64,000 bases of DNA from contig OZ005697.1 of NCBI GenBank assembly GCA_963930775.1, positions 6,098,292 to 6,162,291 on the forward strand, in the 5' to 3' direction. The translations under genes and the position numbers were made by a program. This stretch comes from Cliona cf. orientalis. Taxonomy: Eukaryota; Porifera; Demospongiae; Clionaida; Clionaidae. Every line of letters starts with the position of its first letter. Within the stretch, counting starts at the first letter, position 1. Shown here in pieces: positions 1 through 10,576 of this stretch. The notes under the pieces were generated by a model. That model did not search any database and was not told the origin of the DNA. It worked only from the letters and a program-made list of their open reading frames with translations.

Positions 1-268
1 CCCAACTGATGACAGTATAATGTTGATTGTCTTACGAAGTCTGATGCACTGCAACCATAAAAATTTAATGTTCCACATTTTCTTGAAATAATATTATTTT
101 GAATTCTTGTTGCCTTCAAAGTGTCCTCGTGTATTATATTTTTCTCACAACCTCAGTAAGTATGACTACAGGGTAGCTAGTGGATGAAGTATGTGTGTAT
201 ATGCATGCATAATATGCGAGTGCACCCATGACCTTGTGTTTTTTTTTTAACCATTTTCCATTCTGTAG

Positions 269-337
269 GGATCATCCAATTCGTATGCCATAAAGAAGAA
301 GGATGAATTGGAGCGTGTTGCCAAGTCCAACCGCTAA
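269..337 (+). CDS. Last coding exon of an unrecognised gene
   Basis: A pyrimidine-rich acceptor ending in TTCTGTAG (261-268) is followed by 22 sense codons and TAA at 335-337. The reading is strongly lysine/glutamate/arginine rich (KKKDELERVAKSNR at the end), as in a charged, helical C-terminal tail. The rest of the gene lies to the left of the window. I could not name the family. The clean acceptor plus an open, charged reading is the only support. No clear AATAAA signal is visible in the following 200 bases. Confidence 0.55.
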   Translation, partial: GSSNSYAIKKKDELERVAKSNR

Positions 338-811
338 CATTCACCCAAGAACTAACAAGCATATATTATTATAATTATAGACCGAATGATGTATTCTGTG
401 ACATGCATTGTCGATGAATGTGTGTACTGTTTTTTTGAGATCTTATTCATGCAGTGCAAGACTAGTTTGTAGCAAAATAAGTATTATAGTGTGATCTTGC
501 TGTTAAATTGCTTAGAGTAACTAGCAGATTTTAGTATTTGGGTGTAAAGTATACATGTATTATTATGCTAGGAAGATGATATCATCAGGTGGGGCAAGCC
601 TTCGCTCGTGGCATCAGCTGTACTCTAGGGGTCTATTTGTTAAGGGTAATAGCCTAAAATTTTCAAGTTTGTGGATTGGAACATAGCTATAGACGTTTCT
701 CCCATAACGTTATAAAGAAACAACTAAGCTACGCCTCGCAAATGGTCGTCAACAGCGTATATCGATAGGGTTTTCCCCATTACGTTATAAAACTTACATC
801 GACTAAAATTA

Positions 812-854
812 ATGGCGGAGCTCAATGATCCTCACCAGATCGTAAGCAGTCGAG
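812..854 (+). CDS. Candidate first coding exon of the death-domain/ROCO gene
   Basis: An ATG at 812 opens 14 codons (MAELNDPHQIVSSR) plus one base, then a strong donor, CGAG|GTGAGT, at 855. The exon ends in phase 1, which is the phase used by every death-domain exon downstream (6067, 6647, 9034, 12083). The preceding 100 bases are AT-rich and could hold a promoter, but no confident TATA box was chosen. Assignment to the downstream gene is inferred from strand, phase and position. It could instead be chance. Confidence 0.4.
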
Positions 855-1173
855 GTGAGTAAAATTTTACCTAATTCAATCTAAGCAAAGTTTGTAATTT
901 AAAGCCGTACATAAACTGTGACTAGCGATTACAGACCTCCAAGCGCCTGCAGTAGATCGTGAATATCTCGGCTCTGGCTAGGAGTACTCTCATGAAACAA
1001 ATTGCAGTAGATAGCTCAATGAAAAAGCTATCTACCGAGGCCTTAACCTTGCAAATCGGTCCCGTGGAATCGTCGCTAGCTTCATTTTTGCTTGTATAAG
1101 TTTCTATGGAGAAAGTTTAGCTGGGCGTGGCTCCGTAACGGTTTTGCCTACGATCACGTTACAAGCGCCGTTG

Positions 1174-2065
1174 GTGCAAAACCTGGACTCTGGACTCTGG
1201 ACTGGACTCATGGACTGGACTGTGGACTGAGATTTGGACTCGATTTTGGACTGATGCGCTGGGCGATGACGACCATTTCCAACAATAAACTCTGTTGCGT
1301 ACGCGTTGGAGGCCGATAGAATGTGCTATAAGGAGCTGCTTGTATTTATAAAGCATGTAGAGGCAGAGCTGATTATTTCCCTTGGAAAATTGGTGAAGGG
1401 TGCATCTCCTCAGGGCATTGGGCATCAAGTTGAGACTCGGATGCAGTGAAAGATAGTCTCATTCCCAGCCCCCTTTCAAGCATACGGAGCTGGGGACGAG
1501 GGACTTGATAATGACCATAGCTCTACAACTGAGAGATTAGGCCAAAGAAGCCTTGAACGCAGGTTGATTTTCAAGGAGCCTGAATTCGAGACTAAGTTTG
1601 AGCATAAGGTAGATACTTTCTATATCCAGGTATTATAGTGTTTTTATAAATCTACTCCGACTTATCCTGAGTCTCCACATAACTTGAGCGTGAGGGTATG
1701 GGGCTATTTAATAGTCTCATTGTCCCCTTAGCCTTCGTAGGCGTCTCGGTGATATTGAAGTCCATTCCTGTGAGGAGATGCCATCCCAGCCGGGCTCACC
1801 GATTTTGCAACTTCTACATGCTTACAAGTAGCCTCCAGGCTAGCTCCTTGTGATTTAACCTCGTACCCTGAAGGGCCTGGGAACGTACGTACAAGACTGC
1901 TTGTGACTACTAGCCTAACTTGCAGTTGTAGTACCGTGCCTTCTTTCCATAGTCTCTTGGAAATGGTCGTCATTGCCCTGCGCATCAGTCCAAAATCGAG
2001 TCCAAATCTCAGTCCACAGTCCAGTCCATGAGTCCAGTCCAGAGTCCAGAGTCCAGGTTTTGCAC
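1174..2065. mobile_element. Inverted-repeat element with TGGACT-rich arms
   Basis: The segment at 1174-1282 reappears, reverse-complemented and about 95% identical, at 1957-2065. Both arms contain irregular tandem copies of TGGACT/AGTCCA. The 670-base interior shows no convincing gene. Arms of about 109 bp facing each other look like a non-autonomous transposon or foldback element. No clear target-site duplication was found, so the superfamily is unknown. Confidence 0.6.
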
Positions 2066-2076
2066 TTACCCAGCAT

Positions 2077-2122
2077 ATAGATATTATATACGTTGTCACG
2101 TGACAACGTATATAATATCTAT
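2077..2122. repeat. Perfect 46-bp palindrome
   Basis: The bases at 2077-2099 are the exact reverse complement of 2100-2122, with no spacer (centre CAC|GTG). It abuts the right arm of the inverted-repeat element and runs into the ATG at 2121-2123 of the first death-domain exon. It would form a perfect cruciform or hairpin. No protein family is implied. Confidence 0.9.
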
Positions 2123-2562
2123 GGATAGAGCTCGTGGAGAGCTACCTTCTGATACTCGAACATTGATATCCCACTGGGAGAAGGTCCGCGGAAAAACTAG
2201 TGAAATTTGGAGGTCTGTAATCGCTACTGTGACAGCTTGCACTAATTCCGCATTGAAAACACATCCAGCCCCGCCCCTCACCTTTGATAACGTATTTGAG
2301 GTGGTGAAGACAGTGAGGCTGACCTGGAGAGAGCTGGCCAAGAAGCTGATGGGCTGGTATGACTATAAGGGCAGTGAGGGTCGAAAGAAGCTAGATGCCA
2401 TCAAACGTCGCCACGTATCTGATGATGCTCGTCTAAAAGCTGTGGTGGAGGCATTCCTCCTGGGGGACCATCCTTCATGGAGGAATGTAATTCATGCTCT
2501 ATACTATGCTGGAGGGACCGACATAGCTGAAAAGATCAAGACCAATGCTGAACCACAGCAAG
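2121..2562 (+). CDS. Death-domain exon 1 of a multi-death-domain protein
   Basis: The reading from the ATG at 2121 (MDRARGELPSD...) has no stop until past the donor CAAG|GTGAGT at 2563. The second half, from about residue 58 (LTFDNVFEVVK) to about residue 147, is a death domain: LTWRELAKKLMG, then LDAIKRRH, then the typical late motif HPSWRNVIHALYYAGGTDIAEKI. The first ~55 residues are not recognised. The exon ends with one base of a split codon (phase 1), and the next exon completes GAC (Asp). The 5' border is uncertain: the ATG lies at the edge of a perfect palindrome, and an upstream splice junction is possible. Death domains mediate homotypic protein contacts in cytosolic signalling complexes. 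Confidence 0.7.
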
Positions 2563-3666
2563 GTGAGTGGGTGTGTACAATACCACACTGATACACACAC
2601 AATTCAGGTCACATGACTTGCATTCCCAATCTTGTGTTCTTCCCTTCAGCTATCTGCACATATGTGGTTTACACTCTCATTCAAGGAATGCATGCATGAT
2701 ACGCCGTCGCATGCAACAGTATCGCATATCTCTCAATAGATAAATTGGGGATCGTGGGGCAACAACAGCGAGAGTAAAAGTAACTGACAAAACCAACACA
2801 ACAAAACACACTAGCACGCACGGAATTGAACATCAAACACAACAGTAATACATTCCACCGGGTGGAGTCAGATTGTGATGTGTATGCACAAAATTCGCCT
2901 GGGATGGGCGAAATGAAAATTAATTTATTTAGGATATGTGGCCAACATACCCACGGAAAAAAAACCCTCTAAAAAACCTCAGAGAGGAAAAATTATGAGG
3001 GGAAAAAACCAACATAAAAACATCCCAGGGGCTAACAGAGGACTGAGTGTTCCTTGCGGGTCCGGTCTCCACCTGGCATGCCGGTCCTCCATGGTGTAAA
3101 TGGTGATGGAGAGCCTGTATCTGTGGACTAGATGGTGTGCTCAGGGACATGTGTACATGTGGGAGATAGAGCATAAATACATGTACAGAGCAAAATTGTG
3201 CATGATTGACAACTCGCCAGTTTCCAGTAGGAAAAATTTCCAGGTAGTCACAGTTAGCAGTTGTGATGCGAGAGGACTGCATCCTTGCAGCTCTGGCCTT
3301 AAATAGCCTACCTGTAGACTCATAGCAACTCAGGAATGCAATATTACTTCCGTTTGCAACGTTCTGCAAGATACCAGCCCCACCCCTTTTTTCTAGCATG
3401 CAACCTCCTACCACTGGAGAGCTTATTTTCCATCTAATTCACTGCGTTCAAACGACAGAAAATATACATAGTATGACATAAGGGCTTGCTTTGCATCACA
3501 TCATCTTCGTATTGATGCTAGTCATAATGCAAAGTAAGCCATGGCTGCTGCCTTCCCTTGCAAGTACACTAGTCTTAAAATTATCTGGCTAGATGTGTAT
3601 AATGTCCGACCAACAGTTGGTGACGTCCGATCAAACTGGGATATGGTCTGACATTTGTCAGATCAT

Positions 3667-3905
3667 CAACAAAAAGTTATAATCCTCACTGAGATTGTGC
3701 GCATGAGCAGAAAGCACATGGTGGGTAGTGTTGATAGATGTGGCCAACAAAATACAGTATTTGTGACGCTCATGGATCTTGCCAAACGATTCAAAGCGTA
3801 ATGAAGCCAGTTTTTCAACGATATTGATGGATATGCTGTACTTACGAGTCGCTCAGACACCAGCTACAGGGCTCTCAATAACGTTTTTACTTGTACTGTC
3901 AGAAT
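3667..3905. repeat. Dispersed repeat, copy 1
   Basis: This segment shares a series of blocks with 59425-59640 in the same orientation, including GCGCATGAGCAGAAAGCAC / GCGCATGAACAGAAAGCAC, TTTGTGACGCTCATGGATC and TTACGAGTCGCTCAG. The copies are well diverged. No terminal repeats or coding capacity were found. Confidence 0.6.
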
Positions 3906-3912
3906 GCCAGTA

Positions 3913-4317
3913 CAGTTCAACCTCGATTATCCGAACCCCTTTGGCCAAAGGGAAATTTGGAACCATTCGGATAAGCAAGAAGTTCGGATAATGTTGACCA
4001 CGCCCAAGCCACACCCACTAGATCGATCATGCATGCAAAAACGTATCATTGACGGATTTATCGAGCATTATGACGATTTTAATCCCATCATCGATTGATA
4101 GAACGCTTACCATGCGTTTCTTTTACTTCCAAGAGCGTTAAAACTAGATTTGATAGTAGTGCAGCAGCTGGTTCTCGCGTGGCAACTACGCGATGTAGGT
4201 TTACTGCGCATGCACAATCCGGTCACGTGGTCAGAATGTGTACTTTGACCCTGAATTTTCTTTGCATCTCGAGTTCGGATAATCGAGAGTGAGGTTCGGA
4301 TAATCGAGGTTGGACTG
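3913..4317. mobile_element. pogo/Tc1-mariner-type MITE with TA duplication
   Basis: The terminal inverted repeats begin CAGTTCAACCTCGATTATCC and end with its near-perfect complement (GTTCGGATAATCGAGG...ACTG). The element is 405 bp and is flanked by TA at 3911-3912 and 4318-4319. TIRs starting CAGT with a TA target are characteristic of pogo/Tigger elements. There is no transposase coding capacity. An extra internal GTTCGGATAATCGAG copy lies just inside the right end. Confidence 0.85.
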
Positions 4318-4505
4318 TATAAATCTAACTTTGTCCAGACATTTACAAAATTTATCCTGTCGACTCATGCTTTCCTGCTGATGATGGACAAACATTTACA
4401 GTGCTCTCCATGTTTTACCTACAATAGTGCTCAAAATCTAAGCCGCAAGAGTCTAAGAAATATCCATGCAGACAAATTCAGAACTCACAAGCAGCTAAAG
4501 CATTT

Positions 4506-5516
4506 TTAAGGTACCATTAAATTGCGTGGGCGTGAGGTGGGGGATATGACACCTAAACCACATCAAAGTCATTAGTGAGGTGCATGTTGTGTAACCACGC
4601 CCTTTTAATTGCACAGGTCTCAGGGGTGTGGCTGCTAGAGCCGGAAGTGTTCATTTAATATCCTGCATGGACCGGAAGCCGAGCCGGAAGGGAGGGGCCA
4701 GGCCACGCCCAAAACAGCCCCACCCTGTTCCCCAAGGACCACCGTTCTCAATCAAGTGCCTACTAACCACCGGATGTCCACCGGAAGCCCACAATCAATC
4801 CCAATTAAAACACACAGCTTCCTCAAGGCCAAAACACACACAAACACTTGGAGGCCGTTCTGCCACACCGCCCACACAAGAGCTCACCTCATTTCCTGTG
4901 TGGGCGGAGTAACAACACGTCATCGCAACCACATCCGCTTCAAACCATCGTCAGCTTCCGTCCAGCCGTACAGGCCCCTCGATCGCACCGCCGTACAGTG
5001 CCTCATTGACAGACATGGCCTCACCTTTGACCTCCTGCCACGCCCCCAAAGCCTCCTGGGCGGGTGCAAAGGTCACCACCGCATCCGGGACACGCCCACC
5101 TATCGCCGCAGCCAAGTCCCCGGCCCCGATGTCCAAGCACTGGCCTGTGAAGCCACGCCCAATCGGAAGCAATAAAACCTGCATTAACGCACACGCACAC
5201 ACTCCACACAGTGCCAGGAACACGCCCACATGCTTAATTAGGCCTAATTAGCTTTTTTTTTTTTTTAAGTCGTTGCGGTTAATAGTTAAGCAAGAATGCT
5301 TTGATCTTGCTTTGATGTGGGCAATTACCGGCCTTTTCTTCAGGTGCCACTTCCGGTCGCTAATTACACGCGCATAATCATCCCTGGCCGATTCTGGACA
5401 CGCCCACCTTCGACCAAAAGCACTCGTATGGCCTCTTCGGCCACGCCCCTTCACGATTCGCTAATTGAATTAGCCATTCCTGACGCTCACGCCCACGCAA
5501 TTAAATGGTACCTTAA
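4506..5516 (+). mobile_element. ~1 kb TTAA-flanked element, copy 1
   Basis: This starts TTAAGGTACCATTAAATTGC and ends with the inverted sequence up to CCTTAA. Copies 2 (15596-16616) and 3 (18438-19457, reversed) are nearly identical, and all three end in TTAA, as expected for a TTAA target duplication (the piggyBac habit). The interior is CG-richer than its surroundings, full of CACGCCC/GGGCGTG heptamers, and has a poly-T tract near 5253. Open frames across it shift between copies and resemble no transposase, so I treat it as non-coding and non-autonomous. Confidence 0.85.
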
Positions 5517-6066
5517 GTGCATAAGATTACCCAAGTCTGCCAATGGTTGTGTCGCTTGAGTGGTGCTACATCACCATTAAACAGGTTTACTCTACTAACT
5601 GTGACCACACCAACAGCCCATGGCCCACCCAGTACATTGCCTGTGTAAGCTGCCACCACTAGCTTACTACTGTTTGTACTGCCACTATGTCTGGACAAAG
5701 TAATTTTTGAACTGTCAAACTGAATATTTAAGCGGAAATTGTCCGGTTGTCGAACGTTAATTCGAGCCCTGAGCTAGATCTTTAGATTTGGCGATTTTTG
5801 TGCTGACGACGACAGGCGACAGACAAAATAGATTACTTTACCCCTTGCGCATGCGCACAGGGTAAAAATTATTTAATAACACAAGCTTGACGCAACAATG
5901 TGTCATAATTATTATTAATTTTGTGAACTGAGTTTAATTCTGTTCAGCCAGCTGATGAGCATGACACAATGATCAAACCTCAAGTGATTCTCCTCACTAA
6001 CTTATTTCTTCCATAGTATTGGTCATTACAATGAGTGTGTTGCTGCACATAATTCTGTCCCCCCAG

Positions 6067-6342
6067 ACCCCACTATGACGGTGGATAATGTCACTCAAAT
6101 ACTGAGCAAGATACCAGGACACAAGTGGGCGAAGGTGATGGGTGGCGTAAGACTTGATATTCCCTTGGCACTGCTGAAGGAGATCCAGATGAGATACTCC
6201 ACTGACACAGAGAAGAACCATGCGTGTGCAGACTACTATGTGAACTACCATCCTGATGCTGACTGGGATAATCTTACTGCGGGACTGTATAGTTATGAGG
6301 AATTTGCCTTAGCAAGGGAATCCAAGTCATTCATGTCAACTG
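6067..6342 (+). CDS. Death-domain exon 2
   Basis: The acceptor CCCCCCAG (to 6066) opens AC CCC ACT, completing Asp from the previous exon (DPTMTVDNVTQILSKI). The reading runs through HKWAKVMGGVRLDIPLALLKEI and YVNYHPDADWDNLTAGLYSY, the helix pattern of a death domain with the conserved late tryptophan. It ends at the donor CTG|GTAAAA at 6343, again in phase 1. It is one of a series of interchangeable phase 1-1 exons, each carrying about one death domain. Confidence 0.8.
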
Positions 6343-6483
6343 GTAAAAATACTGCCACTATACATTGTCATAGCATACTGACATGCTTGTATAATATGAA
6401 AGTTCTTAGCTTAACAAGGATGGGCACACACACTCTCATCACCCCATCTACATCCTAAAGCTAGCTGGAAGAGAAAAAATCCG

Positions 6484-6575
6484 GGCAGCCACCGGGAATC
6501 GAACCCAGGGCCACTGGCTTGAGCCACCAGTATATTACATTCAACTGCTGTGCTCATTAGTTAGCACTGTCTACT
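6484..6575 (-). repeat. tRNA-like sequence, probably a tRNA-derived SINE remnant
   Basis: The minus strand contains GGGTTCGATTCCCGG, a good B box/T-arm, preceded by CTGGT...GCCAG resembling an anticodon stem and by AGCACAGCAGTTGA resembling a weak A box. The loop lacks the expected U33, and the acceptor stem does not close convincingly. It is therefore more likely a tRNA-derived repeat than a working tRNA. Confidence 0.35.
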
Positions 6576-6646
6576 TTACATGTTGGCTTGAGCTTGTGTT
6601 TTAGTTTGAGGTCTAGTAGTGATGTTGTCCACCTTCTTCCCCCCAG

Positions 6647-7262
6647 ACCCCACTCTAACAGTGGATAATGTCAGTCACATCATGGAGAAGGTCGATCCAA
6701 AAGAGAGACAGCCGCTTTTGAAAGAGATTATTTCATTTAACATGTTTGATGGGATTCAGTACTTTGGGAAATACCCCACTGCCTCGGAGGTGGAGGCTGC
6801 AGCTGTTGATATTTTTGTCAACTGCATAGTTGCCAAGTGTCCCGGTTTGGCCGGGACAGTCCCGGAATTTGGCCCTATGTCCCGGTTGTGTCCCGGTTTA
6901 CCTGATTTTGCAGCATTGTCCCGGAATCCAGCTCGATTGTACAAATGGAGGTGTGGCACAAGCATAAACTCAGTATATTATCGAATTTCAGTCCGTATAT
7001 CTCGATGTTTAGTGGGTGTGGCAGTACACGATCGTCCGAAAGTGGGTGTGGTCGACCAAAAGTGGGCGTGGTCCGTAAATTTTCGCGCGCGCTTCGCGCG
7101 CGTTAATACTATTTTCTACTTTGTCCCGGTTTCTCCTCTTATAAACTTGGCAACTATGCAACTGTTATCCATCTTCTTCATGGGACACTCTTGCCAGGTC
7201 ACTATACCATCATCACCAGGTGGCTGCAGTTGAAGAAGTGAGGTCATATCTCCCTCCTAGAG
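6647..7262 (+). CDS. Death-domain exon 3, split by a MITE
   Basis: The acceptor CCCCCCAG (to 6646) opens a phase-1 exon (DPTLTVDNVSHIMEKVDP...) that reads as a death domain up to VDIFVNC at 6824. A 334-bp MITE (6825-7158) then interrupts it, and CAACTG is repeated on both sides. After the second CAACTG the same domain resumes: YPSSSWDTLARSLYHHHQV and on to the donor CTAGAG|GTGAGC at 7263, phase 1. Without the insert the exon is open from end to end and has normal death-domain length. Read through, the MITE adds a different C-terminus and stops at 7231-7233. Whether the MITE is spliced out or this allele is broken is not known. Confidence 0.75.
6825..7158. mobile_element. MITE inserted in death-domain exon 3
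   Basis: The ends are inverted repeats (CATAGTTGCCAAG...CTTGGCAACTATG) and the flanks are a direct repeat, CAACTG (6819-6824, 7159-7164). The interior has several copies of TCCCGG/CCGGGA near each end and a GC-rich CGCGCGC hairpin near 7084-7101. It has no coding capacity. Confidence 0.85.
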
Positions 7263-7337
7263 GTGAGCTAGACTGTGGAGTGTATAGGTGTCATGTCCTC
7301 TACAGTACTGTATGTAGTACATACTGGTGAATGTAAT

Positions 7338-7729
7338 ACAAGTATAAAAAACATTTAAATAAAATTGAAGGATGAAGTAGGGATGGCAGTGCCAAAAAGT
7401 ACACAAACAAGGTTTGTAGAGATAACGTATCACATTCACTATATATCCCTACGCTTGCTTTTCTCGACAATTAACGTCATACACTCCCGATTCAGTATGT
7501 AAAGTGTCGCTATATTTTGATATTAATCCATGGGTATACAGTATTGCTTTTCCATTCCTACATGCATGTGCCCCATATATAATACGTGTGTGCACGGCTA
7601 CTCAAAAAGCAAGCGTAGGGATGTATAGTGAATGTGATACGTTATCCCTACAAACCTTGTTTGTGTACTTTTTGGCACTGCCATCCCTACTTCATCCTTC
7701 AATTTTATTTAAATGTTTTTTATACTTGT
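7338..7729. mobile_element. Palindromic repeat element, copy 1
   Basis: The left arm at 7338-7462 and right arm at 7607-7729 are near-perfect inverted copies, containing ATTGAAGGATGAAGTAGGG and GTGCCAAAAAGTACACAAAC. The 145-base loop has no gene. A second, diverged copy lies at 16882-20050, blown open by a nested transposon. Similarity to that copy continues rightwards to about 8180, so the full repeat unit is longer than the palindrome. Confidence 0.8.
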
Positions 7730-8180
7730 TACTGTTCTTTTTTTAGTACCCCCAGGGTATTTCATGCATGATAGTCATTAATTTTCATCAATGCCACCTA
7801 GCTAACTAATCTCGTGGGGACAGAGGCTGGGCATGAGACTCACCATGGTGACCAGATATTATGGTTTGCCTATTCATCATTATAAAATGCATGGAACTAG
7901 CTTCTGGACCTAGCTATATCCAACTGTGTTCTAACAATAATGTAATATTACAATATTATAGGGAATTAAGCAGGTACATCACTGATTCAGCATATCTGTG
8001 CAATCCTAGCCTTAGAGTCAGGTAGCTATGGTACCCCAAACACACCGTGAGTTCAAACTTGAATACTCCTGTAAGTTCAAATCCCAGGCAGTCTTTTGAT
8101 AGCTAGCTAGGACGTCTTCTTTTGCATTACACATTATTGAGCACGCATCAGTGGGGTTCTCGAGACAACTCAGTGACGTG
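7730..8180. repeat. Right-hand tail of the palindromic repeat, shared with 20050-20680
   Basis: Blocks such as ACTAATCTCGTGGGGACAG, GCTATGGTACCCCAAACACA and AGTCTTTTGATAGCTAGC occur in the same order at both places. The second copy has an extra hairpin insert (20190-20341). No coding function is seen. 8181-8650 holds no clear feature. Confidence 0.75.
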
Positions 8181-8654
8181 CGATTGAAGCCACGCCCCTC
8201 GTTATCTTGATCCTGGAGCTGGCTAGATCGGCAAACTTGAAAGTTTAGAAGGCTGTTTAGAACCAAGTAGCGACGAAAATCTTCCGTTTCGGGAGCGTAT
8301 TTTGTAGGCCAGTAAGTGTACTGTTGGTAATAGCTACCATAAATTAATCGACGGTTGATCAGCTGAGCGCTTGAGCAGGTCCTGGCTCAATCGTGGATGC
8401 GCCGGCGCATGCGCACCACTGACATCGGTCACATGACTTCACCATGGCAACACCTTATGAGCATGCGCATTTTATGACAAAATGGCTAATCAGACACACC
8501 CACTCGCAAAATGCCCTGTACACACCCACAATTAAATCGCTGTCCTGATAACACAAAACGAGCGTACCACAGACGTGCGCGCTCCAAAATGGAGTGGATT
8601 TACACTCGAACTAAGGTGAGCGGTCATGGTAGTCTTGAGTTAGCCCAAGAAAAC

Positions 8655-8685
<31 letters not shown>

Positions 8686-8695
8686 AGAAAGAATG
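8655..8695. repeat. (GAAA)n microsatellite
   Basis: A run of about nine GAAA units with a GAA slip near the end, inside an intron of the death-domain gene. Confidence 0.9.
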
Positions 8696-9033
8696 AGAAA
8701 AGGCTATTTTTTTGAACATCTGGTTCTGGCATATACAATTGAGTTGATGAATGGTCTTGGTCTTGTTAGATCGATAATTTGCTGTAGATTCTGATTTTGA
8801 CACTTAGAAATCTCACACAGTTACCTGTTTTGAGATATTTGGATGTTTGTAATGTATTATATATATGGAGTATCCGTGCCATCCCTACTTATAGAGTCTA
8901 CCGACTCTATGATAGTTTTGCATATGGCTGCATTAGCTTAGATGTATACATGTCATGTTACTATGACATTGTACAACATCTTGTGATTTTCATAATGATC
9001 TGATCTTGAAAAGTCCTATTGATATTCACACAG

Positions 9034-9312
9034 ACCTCACTATAACTATTGAGAAACTAATGGAGCTATTTGCACCACTGGACCCTGGGAAGGTAGATTG
9101 GCTTGGAAGTGATGGCTACCTAGGTCTACCACAGTCTGAGATAGACAGAATACAGAGGGATTACCAGAGCCCAGCCCAGAGGAAAGAGGCCTACCTAGAC
9201 CTCTATGTCCATCAACATCCCTGCCCTACTTGGAGCTGGGTTGCTAGGGTACTCCGCCATAGGTTCAATCTTTACCAACAAGCTGATTTGGTGGAGAATA
9301 CTTACATCAAAG
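9034..9312 (+). CDS. Death-domain exon 4
   Basis: The acceptor TTCACACAG (to 9033) opens DLTITIEKLMELFAPLDPGK in phase 1. The reading continues through VDWLGSDGYLGLPQSEIDRI, then RKEAYLDLYVHQHPCPTWSW and VARVLRHRFNLYQQADLV, which match the helices of a death domain including the P-x-W motif. It ends at the donor AAAG|GTACAC at 9313, phase 1, so it could be joined directly to the ROC-COR exon at 12083 without changing frame. Confidence 0.8.
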
Positions 9313-9471
9313 GTACACAATAAAAACACACTCTGAGACTATTAAAGGCATTGTGCCACGATATAAGGGCTATTTTTAGTAAATTAGTGTCACACATGAT
9401 GTAACCACGCCCACTAGATTGAAATCTGGCAGCCACTTTTCAATCAACGGTTGTAGTTCGCGGCCCAGAAC

Positions 9472-9532
9472 ATGATCGGTCCAAGAAAGGCTCAAGTGTT
9501 GGAGCTGGAAGGTCTTCAGCTAGCGGAGGAAG
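9472..9532 (+). CDS. Candidate alternative first exon of the ROCO gene
   Basis: An ATG at 9472 opens 20 codons (MIGPRKAQVLELEGLQLAEE) plus one base, then a good donor GAAG|GTAAGA at 9533. The end phase (1) matches the ROC-COR exon acceptor at 12083. It would give a shorter product lacking the upstream death domains. This rests only on the open start, the donor and the phase. No transcript evidence is available. Confidence 0.35.
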
Positions 9533-10314
9533 GTAAGAGATCTATCAGAAGGACGGGCGAGAGTCGGCCGTGCCAGAGTAGTGATGTCTGTGTCTAGCTA
9601 GATCTACCACGTGCAAGGTAGTATACCACGAGTAGATTTTCCTTTAGCGAGCGAGAGTACATGTAGGTCGAAAAGTGACAGTCCTCTTGCAGCGCCACGA
9701 GTAGCTAAGTCCTTTCCTTGTCTTTCGATGGGTTCTGGCGTCCACAAGGAGCGCGCGACAATATTTTGTATGTGCGCTATTTTTGACAATGCGAGTCCGT
9801 ATACTAGATCCAAATTTAGTAACAATCACCGCTTATATCGTGACACAATGCCTTTAATATCAAGACTATATTATATGATCATGTGCACAATGTGGAAAAT
9901 CACAGCCTGTGTGTATTATTGTCATGCAGAAGCAATTCAGTTTGTATAAATATATCCCACCTAGTATAGGGAGAATGATGACCATAATATTCTCCCCCGC
10001 CCCTCCTGCATACAGTGCTAGTGCTACTGTACATGTTGCACACACAGTGCCATCATATACATACTACATGTACCACTGGTGCTACATAGACACACAGGAA
10101 GCAGACACGCTAATCAAGTTGACACTAAAATTTAATAGTGCGATACAGCCACGTGGCATTTCTAAAAGAAGCTCAATTCCAAAGAGATACTAGGTAGTTA
10201 GCTAGCTGTGACTTACCTTAATAGATAGAAACTAACTTGACAGTCACTGTCATCAAAGTTAACCCTGCACTATTCAGGCAAGCGGTGGTCACATATATAT
10301 ATACATGTATTATA

Positions 10315-10565
10315 CCTGCTGTACTGATACCCGCGACTGGGATCAAAGTGAGATCAAGCAGTCTAGCTATAAAATTGAAGATAATCAAGTGATCAAGATG
10401 TCCATTTACGCTGCCCAAATCAACGTCAAGATGGGTCCTATCCTTTGACTCCACCCACACCCTGCCCACTCCCGGTTGGCAATCAAGCTCTTTTAGCAAG
10501 CGATCAACGTCCAAAAATGGTCCCGATCAAATTTTGATCCCAGTTACGGGTGTCAGTACAGCAGG
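10315..10565. mobile_element. MITE with TA flanks
   Basis: The terminal inverted repeats CCTGCTGTACTGATACCCG and CGGGTGTCAGTACAGCAGG continue inward over GGGATCAAA/TTTGATCCC. TA flanks both ends (10313-10314, 10566-10567). About 251 bp, no coding capacity. Confidence 0.75.
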
Positions 10566-10576
10566 TATATATACTG

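Larger units (their letters stand above)
2563..6066. other. Intron filled with repeats
   Basis: This lies between two death-domain exons. It holds a dispersed repeat (3667-3905), a pogo-type MITE (3913-4317) and a TTAA-flanked element (4506-5516). The 161-codon minus-strand open frame at 2929-3414 has no recognisable domain and is not called. 5517-6060 shows nothing beyond short low-complexity sequence and a fragment (5780-5870) resembling 59637-59705. Confidence 0.6.

Noticed and set aside
2929-3414. 161-codon minus-strand open frame
   Set aside because: No recognisable domain, no splice context, low-complexity tail, located in an intron of the opposite-strand gene.
6484-6575. Functional tRNA
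   Set aside because: The B box is good, but the anticodon loop lacks U33 and the acceptor stem does not close. Kept only as a tRNA-derived repeat.
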